Source: Anaeromyces robustus
Taxonomy: Eukaryota; Neocallimastigomycota; Neocallimastigomycetes; Neocallimastigales; Neocallimastigaceae
Length of the DNA stretch: 37,807 nucleotides
Assembly (NCBI GenBank): GCA_002104895.1
Contig: MCFG01000523.1
Span: forward strand, 1 to 37,807
Direction of reading: 5' to 3'
Shown: piece by piece, positions 1 through 21,302 of the stretch
Position numbering within the stretch: position 1 is the first letter of the stretch
Layout of the letters: every line of letters starts with the position of its first letter
Notes under the pieces: generated by a model
The model's database searches: none
Told to the model about the DNA's origin: nothing
What the model saw: the letters and a program-made list of their open reading frames with translations, nothing else
Made by a program: the position numbers and the translations under genes

Positions 1-1
1 T

Positions 2-587
2 GCTCATTTATTAGCTATTGATGATGGTAGTCATACAGATTATTCTACTAATGGTGGTAAAGCCGGTTTCCCATTAATGCAATCTTCACCTATTGCTCAA
101 TATGGTTCTTCAAAAGGTAAAATATAATAATAATAATAATAATAATAATATAATTTATAATTTATAATAATAACATATAATATATATTATATATTAATAA
201 TTTTTTAACTTTATAGGTGGTCCATTCTCTGAAGGTTGTTTTTCTTACAGATATTATAGAAATTATCAATATGCTATGATGTATATTGAAGATACAGAAG
301 AATCAATTTGTTTCAATTGGTATGGTTATATTGCTAAAAAATCTGAACCTAAATTTAAATTCCATCGTTGTATTAATAAAAAGGATCCAAATTCTTCTTG
401 GGTTATTAAAGGTTCAGGTGGTGCTGGTACTTGTGAAATTAAAGTATTCCCTACTTGGCTTTCAACATTAATTGGTATAGGATCTTTCTTAATATTAGCT
501 GGTATTTGTACTGGTATATACTTTGCTTATAGATTTATAAGAGATAGAAAATTCGGACCAAATTCAAATTGTCAAAAATTAGCATGA
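2..587 (+). CDS. 3' end of a gene for a single-pass membrane protein (5' part outside window)
   Basis: Two exons are visible: 2-116 (open at the window edge) and 217-587, joined by a phase-1 GT...AG intron of 100 nt (donor at 117, acceptor TTATAG ending at 216). Together they give the last 161 residues. The visible part has a polar region with several cysteines (SEGCFSYRYY, ESICFNWYGY, FHRCINKK, GAGTCEIK), then one hydrophobic segment, WLSTLIGIGSFLILAGIC followed by TGIYFAYRFI, then a short basic tail RDRKFGPN and a TGA stop. This is the pattern of a type I membrane protein with a cysteine-containing outer domain and a tail of about 15 residues. I do not recognise the family. The exon 2 frame runs through the splice into exon 1 without stops, so the junction is well supported; the function is not. 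Confidence 0.75.
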
Positions 588-2081
588 GTAAAAAAAAAAA
601 AAACCTTCTAAAATATATATACAAAAATAAAATAAAATAAAATAACAAAAAAAAAATATATATATATACATTAAGAATCGAATAAATAAGTAACAACAAT
701 AACAACAACAACTTTTATATTACATTAAGAATAAAAAAAAAATCATTGACACTTCAAAAATAAAATAAATTTTGAAATAATATAATATGACAAAAAGAAA
801 AAAAAAGAAAAAATAAAATAAAAAAAAATAAAAATAAAAATAATAATAAAAACTTAAACACACAAATTTAATTGACAAATCAAACCAACATTCAAAACAA
901 AATAACAAAATAAAACAATATATATATCTATATAATTAATTAATTAATTAATTTATATTAATATATATTAAAAATAATAATAATAAAAAGATTTCATAAT
1001 TTTATATCAATTATTATTATTATTAATTAATATTTAATATTAAATCATTAATTCAATACCATAATTTTTTTATTTTATTTTTTCTGTTCTTTTTCTTTTT
1101 CTTTTTTTTTTTTAAATTAACAACAATCCAATTTTTTTTTTTTATTATCATTTTTATAATTCATTTTTATATATACAATTTTTTTTTTTTTTTTATTATC
1201 TTTATATATCTTTATATATATATCTTTATTAAAAAAAAAAGTTCTATTTTTTTTTTTAATTATTTCATGACACTTTTTTTTTTAACCTTACTTTCTTTTT
1301 CAAACTTTTATTAAAAATCTTATAATAAATCATATAAAAAAAGAAAATCATTTAACATATTAAAAAATTTTAAAAAAAAAAAAATAATAAAAATAATAAA
1401 ATAAAAAAATCATAAAAAAGTAAAAATAAAAATAAAATTAAAATTAAAATTAAAATATAAAAAGAATATATATATTAAAAATATACATAATTAATTAATT
1501 AATTAATTAATTATTATTATTATTATTATTATTACGTTTTTTTTTTTTTTTTTTTTTTTTCATTTAAATTTTATTTGAATTTTATTTCTTTTTTATTTTT
1601 TTATTTTTTTTATATACATGATAATATATATAATTATAACTTTTTTTTTTGCTGTTATTGTTATTTTAGTTTTAGTTTTTTTAATGCTTTCTTTTTATTT
1701 TTTATTTTTTATTTTTTTTAAATAAAAAAAAAAAATATTATATAGATTTATAAAGGTGTAGTGAAAAAAAAAATTTTTTTTTTTTTTTTATTTTTTTGTT
1801 TATTTGTTTTATTTTTATTAATCTCTTTTGTAAAATATAACGATCGTTTTTTTATTTTTTATTATATTTTGATGATTATTATACTTATTTTTTTTTTTTT
1901 TAAAAATAAAAAATTATATTTGCATATTATTTATTATTTATTATTATGAATGATTTTTTTTCTTTTTTTAATTTGTTTTTTGTTTAGTTTTTGTTTTGTT
2001 TTGTTTTGTTTTTTACTTTTTTATTTTATATTTTTTTTCATTTTTTTTTTTATCTTTTATTTGATTTTTTTTTTTTTTTTT
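588..2081. other. Convergent intergenic region, low complexity
   Basis: This region lies between two gene 3' ends. It is made of A- and T-homopolymers and short AT, AAT and AATT repeats, including a pure T run near 1537-1560. Open frames here encode only Phe/Leu/Ile/Tyr/Lys runs from T-rich DNA and look like artefacts. It presumably holds both 3' UTRs and polyadenylation sites, but AATAAA-like words are too common to pick one. Confidence 0.6.
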
Positions 2082-7386
<5,305 letters not shown>

Positions 7387-8147
7387 ATTTTTATTATTAT
7401 TCGAAAAATATTAACTTGCTAGTATAATATTAACACAGTATTAAAATATATATATATATATCAATTACTACTATTTTATAAATTAAAGATATTTTATTTA
7501 GAATTTTTTAATAATGATTTATTATTTATTTAAAAATATTTCTTGTGGTTTGTTTTTAATTATATAATTAAGGTAATTAAAAAAATATTTTATTGTTTTA
7601 TAAAATTTTGAAATATAAAATGATACTATATTTAAATATTTACATTATTAATTCTTGAACTAATAATTATAGGTTAATTTCCTTTTTTCCTGAAAAAGAA
7701 TTATAAGTTTTATTTTTCTTGAAGAGGAAAAAATATTTATTTATTTCTTTATATATAAATAAATAAATAAATGAAAAATTAAAAATTTAATATAAAATTA
7801 AAAAATAATTTTTATTAAATGTTTAATGTTAAATCTGAAATGTATATAAAATATATATTACTAATATAAATAATATCAATAATTATTTGATGTAACCTAA
7901 CCTATAAAAGCGGTAATATTTATTAATTTATATATTTATTTATTTATTAATTCATTTATTCATTCATTAATTTATCTACTTATTTATTCCTTCATATATT
8001 TATTAAATTATCTATTTATTTATTAATTTAATTATTAATTAATTCATCTATTTATTCATAATTTATTTATTTATTTATGTATTTATTTATTTATTTATTT
8101 ATTATTTTTGTTTATTTATTTATTTACTTAGTTAGTTAGTTATTTAC

Positions 8148-8210
<63 letters not shown>

Positions 8211-9361
8211 TTTTTGTATCTGTTTATTTAATTTATTTTATTTATTTAATCTATTTAATTTATTTAATCTATTTAATTTATTTAATATATTAATATATTT
8301 ATTTTTTTACTTATATATATTTCTTTAATTTATAAAAAAAATTTATTTTTTCATTTTATATTAAATTTTATTTAATAATATTTTAAAACATTGTAGTAAA
8401 ACAAAAAAATTAAAAATTTTAATTAGTATTTTTTTAAATTTTAAAAATATAATTATTAATATATCATCCATAATCAAACAACCTTGTATTATACTACTTA
8501 TTATCTATATCGATCAGATATTATTATTAATTATAAAATTTTGCTTAATATTATTTGTAAACATTTAATAATAATTTAAAAAAAATTCAAAAAATAATAT
8601 AAAATAAAGAACTAAACATAAAATTTTGATAAATATCAAATGTATGTTATATAAATTTCAGTCAACCTATAAACAGTAATATAATATATAAGAAATAATT
8701 AATATAATTATTAGAAACGTAAAGATAATAAGTAGATATATTTTACAACAATAATATTTTAGATATATTTTATAATAATAATATTTTAAATATATTATAA
8801 TTTTTATAATTAAATATATTTATACTGTTTTAGGATTATTATTTTTGAAAAAATAATAATAGAATGGTTAAAAAAAAGCACATAATAAAAAATAAAATAA
8901 AAATGAAATAACAAAAAAAATTTTAAAAGAAAAAAAATAAAAAGTAATAATAATAAAATTAAAATGAAATAACAAAAAACTTTTTTATAAAAGAAAAAAA
9001 AGAAATTAAAGAAAAGAAAAAAGAATTAATATTCTTGTAATAAAATTCAATTTTAAAATTATTCAATATACATGTAAATTTTTTTTCAATTTAAAAAAAT
9101 CATTATAGATATAGAATAGAATTTATCCAATCAAAAAATTTCAATCAAAAATTTAAATATTTAATAAAATAAAAATTCTAACATTATTTTCAAAAACTAC
9201 ATAAAGCTATTTTTAAAAAGAAAAAAAAAATAAAGAAAATTAATTTAATTTAAAAAAATAAATTAATATAACGAATAAATCAGTATTCGTAACCATTAAT
9301 TTATAATTAATAAATAAATTTCAAAAACGATATAAGGAAAAAATTATATGTAATATTTAAA
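7387..9361. other. Divergent intergenic region with tetranucleotide tracts
   Basis: It separates the start codons of the minus-strand CH-domain gene and the plus-strand THADA-like gene, so both promoters should lie here. About 7920-8310 is a degenerate TTTA/TTCA/TTAA tract with its purest (TTTA)n at about 8151-8213. The remainder is AT-rich sequence with poly-A stretches near 8870-9010. There are no coding-like frames and no RNA gene that I can recognise. Confidence 0.6.
8151..8213. repeat. (TTTA)n microsatellite, intergenic
   Basis: The purest stretch of a degenerate tetranucleotide tract running from about 7920 to 8310. Units diverge to TTCA, TCTA, TTAA and TTAG on the flanks. Confidence 0.85.
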
Positions 9362-12300
9362 ATGTTTCAAGAACAATCATATATACTTCAAGGAATTGAA
9401 GTAACCGAGAATTCACCATACCACCTTTTAAATGATTTAATTACAAATGGAGATTCTTTAAATCAAACTAACCAATTAAACATTATAAAGTTAATAGGTT
9501 TGTATTTATAAAAATTAAATATAAATTTAAATATTTTTTAATTAATAAAAAGTTTAATTCATTTAAATTTATTTAAAAAATAAGAAATAATAAAAACTCA
9601 ATATTAACTTAAAAAAAAAAAATTAAATTTAAAAAATATATTATAAATATTACAATATTATTATATTATTAAAATTTTTCAAATACTATTTATTATATCA
9701 TATTATACCTATTAATTTGAATATAATTAAATATTAACAGTAAGAGAAATAAGTAAAATAAAAGAAATTTCACCTGAAAATAAAAATGTTATTGAAAAAC
9801 ATGGGGAATTCGCATTCAATGTTTTATTATTAGATGTAGAAGGAAAAAATGCGAAATCATTAATTCAATTAATTAATGTTTGTAACACAAAATTAAATAA
9901 TACTGAATATAGTAATAATTTAAAGCAAATTTGTTCTAAGAAATATGTAGAATTAATTAAAACAAATAACGAATTTATGAATGAAATTTGTAAAAATAAT
10001 AATTATAAGGATAATAATACAGATAATGAAATTGACGATAAAATTAATCGTATTATTCAAACCATTTACAAAATTAATGAATTTGAACTTGGAAATAAAA
10101 TTATTACTCAGAATTTAAAAAGTATATTCAAACTCTTTATTAGTATATTTGAATATCTTGAACAACACTTATTTATTAATGAAATGGAAATTTCATCTGA
10201 AAAGATTCTTATTCTTCAACTTTCAAAATGTATGACTATCTTAGAAAATACCTTAAAAACACTTGTAATACTTTTCACAAGAAATCAAAAAATTATTAAA
10301 ATAGAAGTAGATTCTCTTTTAAATAAAAAAGAATATCACGGTGATATTAGTGTTATTAACAAAGATATATATCAGCAATTATTAAAATATATGTTAATAT
10401 CTGCATACTCAAAAATATCTGTAAATAATTGTAAATATATATCTACCATGTGTTCTATTATATTATTAGATCATATCAGTAATCCACAATGTTCAAGTCA
10501 TTATATATTAAAATTATTATATCCAGAACTTTTAATTGAAAAGAATGAAAATACTATAGAAACTATGGAAGAAATTTATAATTATTTAAATTCTACAGCT
10601 TTAAATTATGTTAGAGCAAATGAAGAAAATAAAAATCTTTTAAATTTTGTAAATATTTCTATGATACGTGCATTAATTTCAAATGCTAGAATTGAAACAC
10701 TTTTAACCCCAATTGCATTATCTGATAAAAATAAAAATAAGGATCCTACACTTTTCTCATATTGTTTAAATAAAACTATCTATTATTGTGAAAAATCAGT
10801 AGAAGCTTCAATGAAAATTGTTGCTTTTGAATCCATGAAAAAATGGATTGAAAAAACTATGGAATGTTATAACATGAAAGAAAAAGATATTTACACAACA
10901 ATTTGTCAAAATCTTGATAATTATACTTCAAAAAGTATGTGTAATAAATTTATGCAATTTATATTAAATAATTGGAGTGATCCTGTAGATACTATTCAAC
11001 AAAAAGTTGAAGCTATATTAGAAGTTTTATTAAATTTAATTTCATCAAAATCAAAATATAACAAAAATCCTGAATTTTATAATGAAATGACTCATGATAT
11101 TTATGACAAATTATTGAAATTGGATTACTTTAATAAAACTCGTTATGGTCTTTTATCAGTTGTTGTTCCATTTACTGGTACAAACCAATGTTTAAGTATT
11201 CAACCAGATATTATTTCTCTAAGTGTTAAAGTTTTCAGGTAACTAATATATATTAATATAATATGATAATATATATAAATTATTAATATTAATAATATAA
11301 ACATACTTATTAAAAAAAAAAAAATATGTAATTGCTAGAATGGATACTATGGCAAGAGTAGTTAATCATTTCATTGCTATCTTCTATGGTTGTCAAATTA
11401 AAGATAAAACTGATGAAGAGAAAAAAAATGTAATTATAATATTATTTTTTTTATTAATATTAAAATAATATATATCTTAATATAATATATATTGGTACTA
11501 TTATTATTATAATTCTTGTTATTATAATTCTTTTTTTTTTTTTTTCTTTTTTTTTTGGTATTATTTATAATATTGAATGTTTTACTAACGATCTAACAAT
11601 ATAAAGATATTTAATACTTATTATGCTGAACCTTTATGTGATGCTATAACAAGTTCTAATGAAATTTTAAGAAAAAATGCTAATACTTACTTACTTACAA
11701 CTTTATTAAAATGTAACAAAGATGTTTTTGGACAAACTATTGAAACATTAAAATCTGATTCTTACAATAAACATGAAAATTATTTAAGTGCTATATTAGC
11801 AACTATTAGAACTGCTAGTCATGTCATTGGAAACAGAAATAAATCATCCGATATAAATAGTATATATTATAATCACATTATAATTTTTTATTATTATTAT
11901 TATATAATTCATTAAAATATATATATATATATTTATTCATTTATTTGTTTTTTTGTTTATTTATTCTTTTTTATTTATTATTTATTTACTTACTTATTTG
12001 TTTGTTTATTTATTTATAGATGAAGGAAAATTATTTGGAGGAATTGATAAAAAATTATTATTACAATGTTTCAATATGAATTCATTAAATATTAGAATTG
12101 ATGCCTTTGGTTTAATTTGTGAAAATGCTAAAGAATTTGAATTTCCAACAAAAATTGAATTAGAATTATTTAGAGAATTTCTTCCATTAAATATGCATTG
12201 TGCTATTCCAGAATTCCGTCAAAAAATCGAATCCTGTGCTAATAGATTTTTAAGTAGATTAAGAAATGGTATTTTAGCCAATTGGAAAGATATTAAAAAA

Positions 12301-13010
12301 ATAGAAAAAAAGAAAAAAATAAATGATGATTTAATAAAAAAGAAGGAAAATTTAATGGATCAAATTAATTATGCTGAACAATGGTTAAATGAATTATTAG
12401 AATTTTGTTTCCAATCTATTTATCCTGATGCTTCTTATCAACGTGGAAGTATTGGTCTCCATTTAATTGAAATTCTTATTAATATTTTTGGTATTACTGA
12501 AATAAGTTTACCATCTGGTTTTGATATTAGAAAATCAACATTGAATAAAGATATTTTCCCATTTAAATTACCAATTATTACTGAAAGAAATGTTAAAATT
12601 TTAATTTCTGCTATAAATATTCCATATGATACAACAAGACAATCAATTTTAAATATTTTCAATAAAACTGAACCAAATCAACCATTACCAGGTATTGACA
12701 CAGTAGAAAAACTTGAAGAACTTTTATCTTATGTACTTTTAAAACTTAATTCACCAAGAACTCAAGATAATGATGGTGCTGTTTTATTAGGAAAAATTTT
12801 AACAAAAAAATATGTTAATCAACTTAATTGGGATGTAAAACTTATTACAAAAGATGAAATTAATATTGATCAAAATGTTAAAGGAGAAGCAGTATTTAGT
12901 AAGTATCTTAAATATATAAATATAGTAAAAATATATATAAACAGTATATACGGTACAAATAAATAAATATGTATATATGCATATATAGATATAAAAATAA
13001 TAATAATAAT

Positions 13011-13100
<90 letters not shown>

Positions 13101-15763
13101 TTATTTTTTTTTTATTATTATTTTATATCAAAATAATATAATAGTTCGTTTCATTAGAAGAATTATACCAATGATTGATGAACAAATTAAAATTGCTAAA
13201 AAGAATTTACTTTATGCAGCCAAAAGATATCCAATATTTGGTTTATTTAACTTCTTAAATGACTTTTTAATAAATTTAGATTATAATAAATATATGAAGG
13301 ATCATATAGAAGAATTAAGAGAAGTTCATAAAGAAATTTATGAAAGAATTATTAAAGCCAATGAAGTTGTATTAGATATTATTCAAAATTCATCACCAGA
13401 AGGACCAATGCCAGATATTCAAGATATTAGTGTTTCTATTGATGAAATTGTAAATGAATTTGATGAAGGTGTTGATGCTTCACAAAAAGGTAAAAACTTT
13501 AATGTTACTTTAAATTGTTGTTGGAGAGTAATTAAAAGTACAAGGTAATTGAAAAAATAATAATATATATATATATATTTAATTTATTTATAATATTATA
13601 AAAAAATATAATAAATTTAAATAGTTTAATTAAATATAATATTAATATAATAATAAATATATTTTATAAATAATAATATTTAGTCAAGTTTTATCAACTA
13701 TTCTTACAAAAGCACCTATTCAAAAAAGTGATGACGATAAAAATTATATTCTTAGTTATGATCAATTAATTGAAGGTAGCAACTTATATAGAACCTATTT
13801 AAGTACAATTAGACATTATGGTGCAATTATTGCAATTTATCCAGGTTATATTCAATTGTGTAAAAAATTATTAAATTCATCACAAGAAATATTTTCTAGT
13901 TTACCACAAAAATGGCTTGAAGTAAATATTAATAATAATTTAAATATATTTATTAATAATTATTAATAATAAATAAATATATATTATATATAATGATTAA
14001 TTCATTTTAATAACATTTTAATAACAATAATAATAAAAAATAATTATTTTTTTTAATATATATTAATAATTAATTATATATATTTTTTATAGGATTCATT
14101 AAATACTATAAAAATGTCAAATAAAATTTCAATTACTAGAAGATCAGCTGGTATGCCATTCTTAATCCTTGCTATTTTATTATCAGAACAAAATTCAAAT
14201 AAAGTACTTTTACCACATGCACTTTCTGTTTTAATTGATATTGCACGTCAACCATTTGATACTGAAACTTATAATGAAAAATGTGATCTTCCACAAGTTC
14301 ATGCTATGAATATTTTAAGAAGTATCTTTAGAGAATCTAAATTAAGTGATGATATTTCAGCCTATGTAACAGATACAATGATTTTAACTCTTGAAGGTTT
14401 TAAATCACCAGCGTAAGTTAAAAATTTATTTAAATATTTATTTTAAATTTTTTAGTTTTTTTTTTTTTTATTATTATTATTATTAAAACAATGGGGAAAA
14501 AAATATTATTATTATTATAAAAAAATAAATTATTATTGACTTTTATTCTTTCAAATTACTTACCAATAATATAATATAATATAATATAATATAATATAAT
14601 ATAATATAATATAATATAATATAATAGATGGTCTATTCGTAATTGTGCTATGATGATGTTCACTACTATCTTACATAGAATTATTGGTTCTAAAAAAACA
14701 AGAGATGATTTCAATTCTGTTAATTTCATTACTAGATCTGTTTTTGTTTCAAGATATCATAACTTATATATTTATTTATCAAAAATTTTGAATGAAGCTT
14801 CTGCTTTAATGGTAATTTTTTTTTTTTAAAATTATAATATATAAATATATAGGGAATAATAAATTTTTTTTTTATTTATTATTTTTTAATAAATATAATT
14901 ATACATTTATATATAGGAAAAGAATTCTTCTCATGTTCAACAAGAATTATTTGCTATTTTAGTATTACTTTCAAGATTACAACCAAATACTAAAAAGAGT
15001 GATATTGAAACTGAAGATGATAAAGATTTAACAAGTGTTATTAAATCATTACGTTCATTTGCAAAATGTTCAATTTATCAAGTTAGAGAAGCTGCTGCAC
15101 GTTCTCTTGTTCCAATGGTTTCCAATCATGATATTAATAAATATTGTATCGATTTAATAAATGATTATTGGACATTATCAAATCAAAATGGTCTTCATGG
15201 TAGTATAATCCAAATGAAGTATTTATTAAAGACTCATCTTATCATTAGTTCATATGAAATGAAAAAAGGTAATTTATATCATTTAATATATATATATATA
15301 TATATATAATTACTATGATATACTGATATTTTTATGAAAAATTCTTTTCTTTTAATTTTTTTTTTTTTTTGAATAGATTTTGTTGATAATGTTTTATCTA
15401 TGATTATGGAAAGAATTAATCTTGCAAATAAAGATTATAATAAATGTGAATTAACTAGAGCTGAATATATTAATTTACTTAATGAAATTTTATTCAATGA
15501 AGAATGGATTAACGAAAGTATTTCAGAATCCAAAGATAGTAATGAAAATTCACAAAATAGTAATAAAGAAATTATATCATATATTCGTACAAAATGTTCC
15601 TTCTATAGAAAAATAGCCTTTGAAATGATAAAGAATATATTATTTAATGAATATGAATATTCACAGGTAAAATTAAATTAATAATGATAATAATATGTTA
15701 ATATTGAAATGAAAAAATAATAATAATAATAATTTTAATAATAAATATAAAAATATATAATTA

Positions 15764-15794
<31 letters not shown>

Positions 15795-16266
15795 TAATAG
15801 ATTATGGGTACATGGTACTTTAGAGAACACTGTACAAAAATTGTTATGAAAGCACTTATTTCATATTCAGAATTAATTAATTCATCGGAAAATCTTTTAG
15901 AAAAATTAATTAAAGATCCTCAATTTGAAGTTCGTCAATATACTCTTCAATCTTTAATTAATTATCTCAATGAAACTACAATAGAATCTGATAAAAGAAA
16001 TGAAAAATTAGAAGAATTTTTAAAACATATCATTGAAGAAATTATTAAATTAGAAGATAATAAACATGAATGTTTAAGTTTAAAAATTAAAATTATTCCA
16101 AAATTATTAAATAACCCACTCTTAGGTTATGAAATTACACCAGAAAAACTTTGTGATCTCTTAAATAAATTAAATACTATTATTAATATCACCTATAAAA
16201 ATCATCTTTCTGTTATTATAGAAAGTATAATTACTTACGGTTTTGTTTTCAATAATGTAAATATTC

Positions 16267-16351
<85 letters not shown>

Positions 16352-16721
16352 AGATTCATTCACATAAAATAAATAAGACTATATAATAAAAGATTCAATA
16401 ATAACACTAATTATAATTAAATTATATATATAATATTGTATATATTTATATATATATATATATATTCATTCACTAATATTAATTTTTACATATTCCTTAT
16501 TATTATTTTATTTATAATTATATAAATAATTTTAGATTTACAAAAATAAAGAAAAAATTCAAAACGATGATTACATTCTTAATATGATGAAAGCATGGTT
16601 TGATATTATTAATAGATATAATGACGATAATTCTACAGTAAGTTGATTATTTAAATATTATTATTCATATTATTAATAGTATTTATATTAATATTATTTA
16701 ATATATATTATTTTATTTATT

Positions 16722-16788
<67 letters not shown>

Positions 16789-17963
16789 TTATTAAAGGAA
16801 TCTGGTGCTCTTCATCATTCCATCTGTTCATCAATTGCTTATATGGATTCACTTTTATCAACAGATATTCCAAAATCATTAGAAGTATACATAATGAAAA
16901 TTTATTTCATTTTAATAGATTATTTACAAGATGATGAATCAGATATTCGTGATGCTGTTACTGAAATTGTTTCCAAGAACATATTACATCAAAATGTAAC
17001 TTTAATTTATATAAATATATAGATAATAATATAAATTAATAATATAAAATATATATAAATTTAAATAATATTAATAATATTAATAAATATTATTATTACT
17101 TTAATATATATGTATACATAGTATGTCATGTCAGAAACTAAAGCTTTAATATCTTTATATGAAAAGATGAATGACAACTTTAAGGATAGAGATGATTATC
17201 AATTAACATTGAAGAAAAATTTATTCTACTTTGATGTTGACATTATTGGTAAAAATATCAATAAAAATTTTAAATATTATATGATATATAAAAAATTAAA
17301 TTATATATAATATATTAATAATTAAATTTAAACTTATATATATATTAGATCAATTTATAATAAATAAGATTAAACCTATTAAAAAATCATTCTTCCTTGA
17401 AAGACCAGATATCTACAAAGAATTATTAATTAATGTACAAAATATAATAAAATATATTACACCAACTTCTGAAGATATTCAAAAAGTAATACCAATTTTC
17501 AAAAAACTTGATAATACTCTCCATGATATTTTTAATGAATTTGATAGTTCTCAATTATATCAAACTATATCCGACCGTGATATCTTTGTCATGACTTATA
17601 GTATCTTAATTTGGCTTGAAAAATGTCTTCAATCCACTGAATGTTCTGAAAAAGATATTTTAAGTAAATATATATTTAATATATGAATAATTAAATTATA
17701 AATAAATCAATATCTAAATCAAATAAAAAATATACATATACTAACTTTTTTTAAAAAAAAAAAAAAAAATTAATTTTATAGGTATTCATGAAATTATTTC
17801 AAATTGGAATAATAGTTACATTGAAAGTTTCCATGCTCTTTTAATAGAAATTATTATGAGTATTAAAACTATCATTGATAAAAAATTGTCAAAACCTATA
17901 TCTTCAATTAGTGATAATAATGCCTTAAAATTTAACTATGTTGATAGATTCTTCTTAAATTGA
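9362..17963 (+). CDS. TRM732: THADA/Trm732-family tRNA 2'-O-methyltransferase regulator (DUF2428, HEAT-like), 17 exons
   Basis: Exons: 9362-9497, 9741-11238, 11339-11429, 11607-11859, 12020-12898, 13145-13544, 13684-13921, 14093-14412, 14628-14811, 14917-15268, 15377-15666, 15801-16256, 16536-16637, 16798-16995, 17122-17248, 17349-17663, 17782-17963. Total 6021 nt, 2006 residues; every junction keeps frame. Family signatures appear in the expected order: FREFLPLNMHCAIPEFRQKI (about 710-730), LNCCWRVIKSTR (about 1075-1087), ISITRRSAGMPFLILAIL (about 1174-1191), VHAMNILRSIFRESKLSDD (about 1230) and WSIRNCAMMMFTTILHRIIG (about 1273). These are the conserved core of DUF2428. In yeast, Trm732 works with Trm7 to methylate nucleotide 32 of certain tRNAs; THADA is the animal homologue. 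The length fits animal THADA (about 1950 residues) better than yeast Trm732 (about 1420). The flanks are helical and HEAT-like. The start is the first ATG upstream in frame, with A at -3. I am sure of the family; the role is by homology. Confidence 0.88.
12996..13098. repeat. (AAT)n microsatellite in intron 5 of the THADA-like gene
   Basis: A nearly pure trinucleotide run of about 90 nt in the intron 12899-13144. It ends about 45 nt before the acceptor. Confidence 0.9.
14566..14625. repeat. (ATAAT)n pentanucleotide repeat abutting a splice acceptor
   Basis: About 11 copies of a 5-nt unit fill the 3' end of intron 8 of the THADA-like gene. They run straight into the acceptor AG at 14626-14627, so there is no separate pyrimidine tract. 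Confidence 0.9.
16268..16351. repeat. (ATT)n microsatellite just after a splice donor
   Basis: It begins about 11 nt after the donor at 16257 in intron 12 of the THADA-like gene. The exon frame stays open through it, so a retained intron would add a poly-Leu tail before a stop. Confidence 0.9.
16711..16792. repeat. (TTTA)n microsatellite next to a splice acceptor
   Basis: It occupies the 3' half of intron 13 of the THADA-like gene and ends about 5 nt before the acceptor AAAG at 16797. Confidence 0.9.
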
Positions 17964-19863
<1,900 letters not shown>

Positions 19864-20957
19864 ATGGTTTACTCTACTTTTAACAAATATGACGCTATAC
19901 CAGATGAAATTTTAATTAAAATATTTTCATATATTACACACAATAACTTAAATGACTTATATAATTCGTTATTAGTTTCTAAAAGGTATAGTATTATCTT
20001 AATTCCATATATAAATAGATATACTTTATATTTATAAAATATATAATAATTCATACATTATTTTAAAATATCTATAGATGGAACAAATTAGCTACTTTTG
20101 CTTTATACAATACATTACATTTCCGTAATGTAAATCAAAGATCGAATTTCTTCAAAGGATTATTAACCAATAATGAAGATCAATTTGTTATAGAAAAAAG
20201 GGATAAATGTCTTGATATTTCTTTACTTGAACGTGAATTTTGCCTTAATGAAAAAATAAATAAACAAATTGATAAACAAAATAATGACATTATGGACATT
20301 GATGAATGTGATGAAATAATAATTAACGATAATCCAATTCCAATGAAATATATTACTTCTATTAAAAGTATTAACTTTGGTCTTTCTCCAAATGAAAACA
20401 AAGAAATGAATGAAGATGGTACCTTTAACAATGGAACAGAATGGAATCAACATTGTGTCAATTCATCACTTAACCTTATATCTATTTATTGTCCAAATAT
20501 TGTATCTTTAAATCTTTCCGGTTGCCAATATTACGACTATGTTTTATGTGAATTATTAGAAAATTGTAAAAATATTATGTATTTAGATGTATCCTATTCT
20601 AGTATTAAACAAATGGGTTTATTAGCTATTCTTGATAGCGTTAGTCGTACAGAAAATCCACTTCCACTTAGAGAAATTAATTTAAGTGGTATTTTCAGAT
20701 TCTGGCGTCTCTATCGTGAAAGCCGTTTCTTACCAAATTTAATAAGAAAGGCCAAAGATCTTAAAAAAGTTATCATTCTTGATTGTCCAGATATTTTGGA
20801 CGAAATTATTGAAGAATGTAAATCAATTAGAGATAACGTTACTATCGTTTATGAAACGAAAACTCCAATTAATGAAATTTTTATGAAAGATTGTTCTATA
20901 ACTGTAAAAAGTGATAGTAGTGTAACACTCGCATCAAATAATGAAATATATGTTTGA
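19864..20957 (+). CDS. F-box and leucine-rich-repeat protein (2 exons)
   Basis: Exons 19864-19985 and 20078-20957 are joined by a 92-nt phase-2 intron (AAAAG/GTATAG ... CTATAG/ATGG), giving 333 residues. The N-terminus is an F-box at about residues 10-55: IPDEILIKIFSYITHNNL followed by LLVSKRWNKLATFALY, with the typical P-D-E-I-L start and the VSKRW end. From about residue 165 there are leucine-rich-repeat units: IYCPNIVSLNLSGCQYYD, LLENCKNIMYLDVSYSSI and LPLREINLSGIFRFW, resembling the F-box/LRR (FBXL, AMN1-like) class. Such proteins are substrate receptors of SCF ubiquitin ligases: the F-box binds Skp1 and the LRRs bind the target, which cannot be predicted. The middle region, about 85-115, is polar and variable. 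The start is the first in-frame ATG, preceded by CAAA. Confidence 0.82.
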
Positions 20958-21302
20958 TAATAATATATCTTCTAATTTAACATATAATATATAAAAATAT
21001 TTTTAAAAAAATATTATATATATATAATAATTTTAAATAATAATATTAATATATTATGCAATTAAAAAATTTATTATTATTATTTAATTGTATAAATATG
21101 ATAATTAAAATATATATATATGTAAAAAAAAAAAGAAAAAAAGAAAAAAGTAAAAAAATATATAAATAATAATTATATTACATATAAATAAATTGTATAA
21201 AAAAATTAAAAAAATAAAAAAAAACTAAATAAAATAGTAAAAATTTTATATTAATAATTAATAATTAATAATCAATCATAATAACCTAACCTTTGTAAAT
21301 AT

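Noticed and set aside
720-908. Minus-strand 62-codon open frame rich in Phe/Tyr/Leu
   Set aside because: It arises from A-rich DNA in a convergent spacer. It has no coding-like composition and no splice or domain context.
1761-1949. Plus-strand 62-codon hydrophobic open frame
   Set aside because: It is a Phe/Leu/Ile/Tyr run from poly-T sequence, with a Kozak-poor non-ATG-like context, and looks like chance.
7891-7905. AACCTAACCT words at about 7893 and 21282, resembling telomeric repeats
   Set aside because: Only single short copies occur at each site, so they are not an array and are likely chance.
12438-12662. Minus-strand 74-codon frame
   Set aside because: It is a shadow of a well-supported exon of the THADA-like gene.
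20180-20453. Two minus-strand frames of 76-83 codons
   Set aside because: They are antisense shadows of the F-box/LRR exon.
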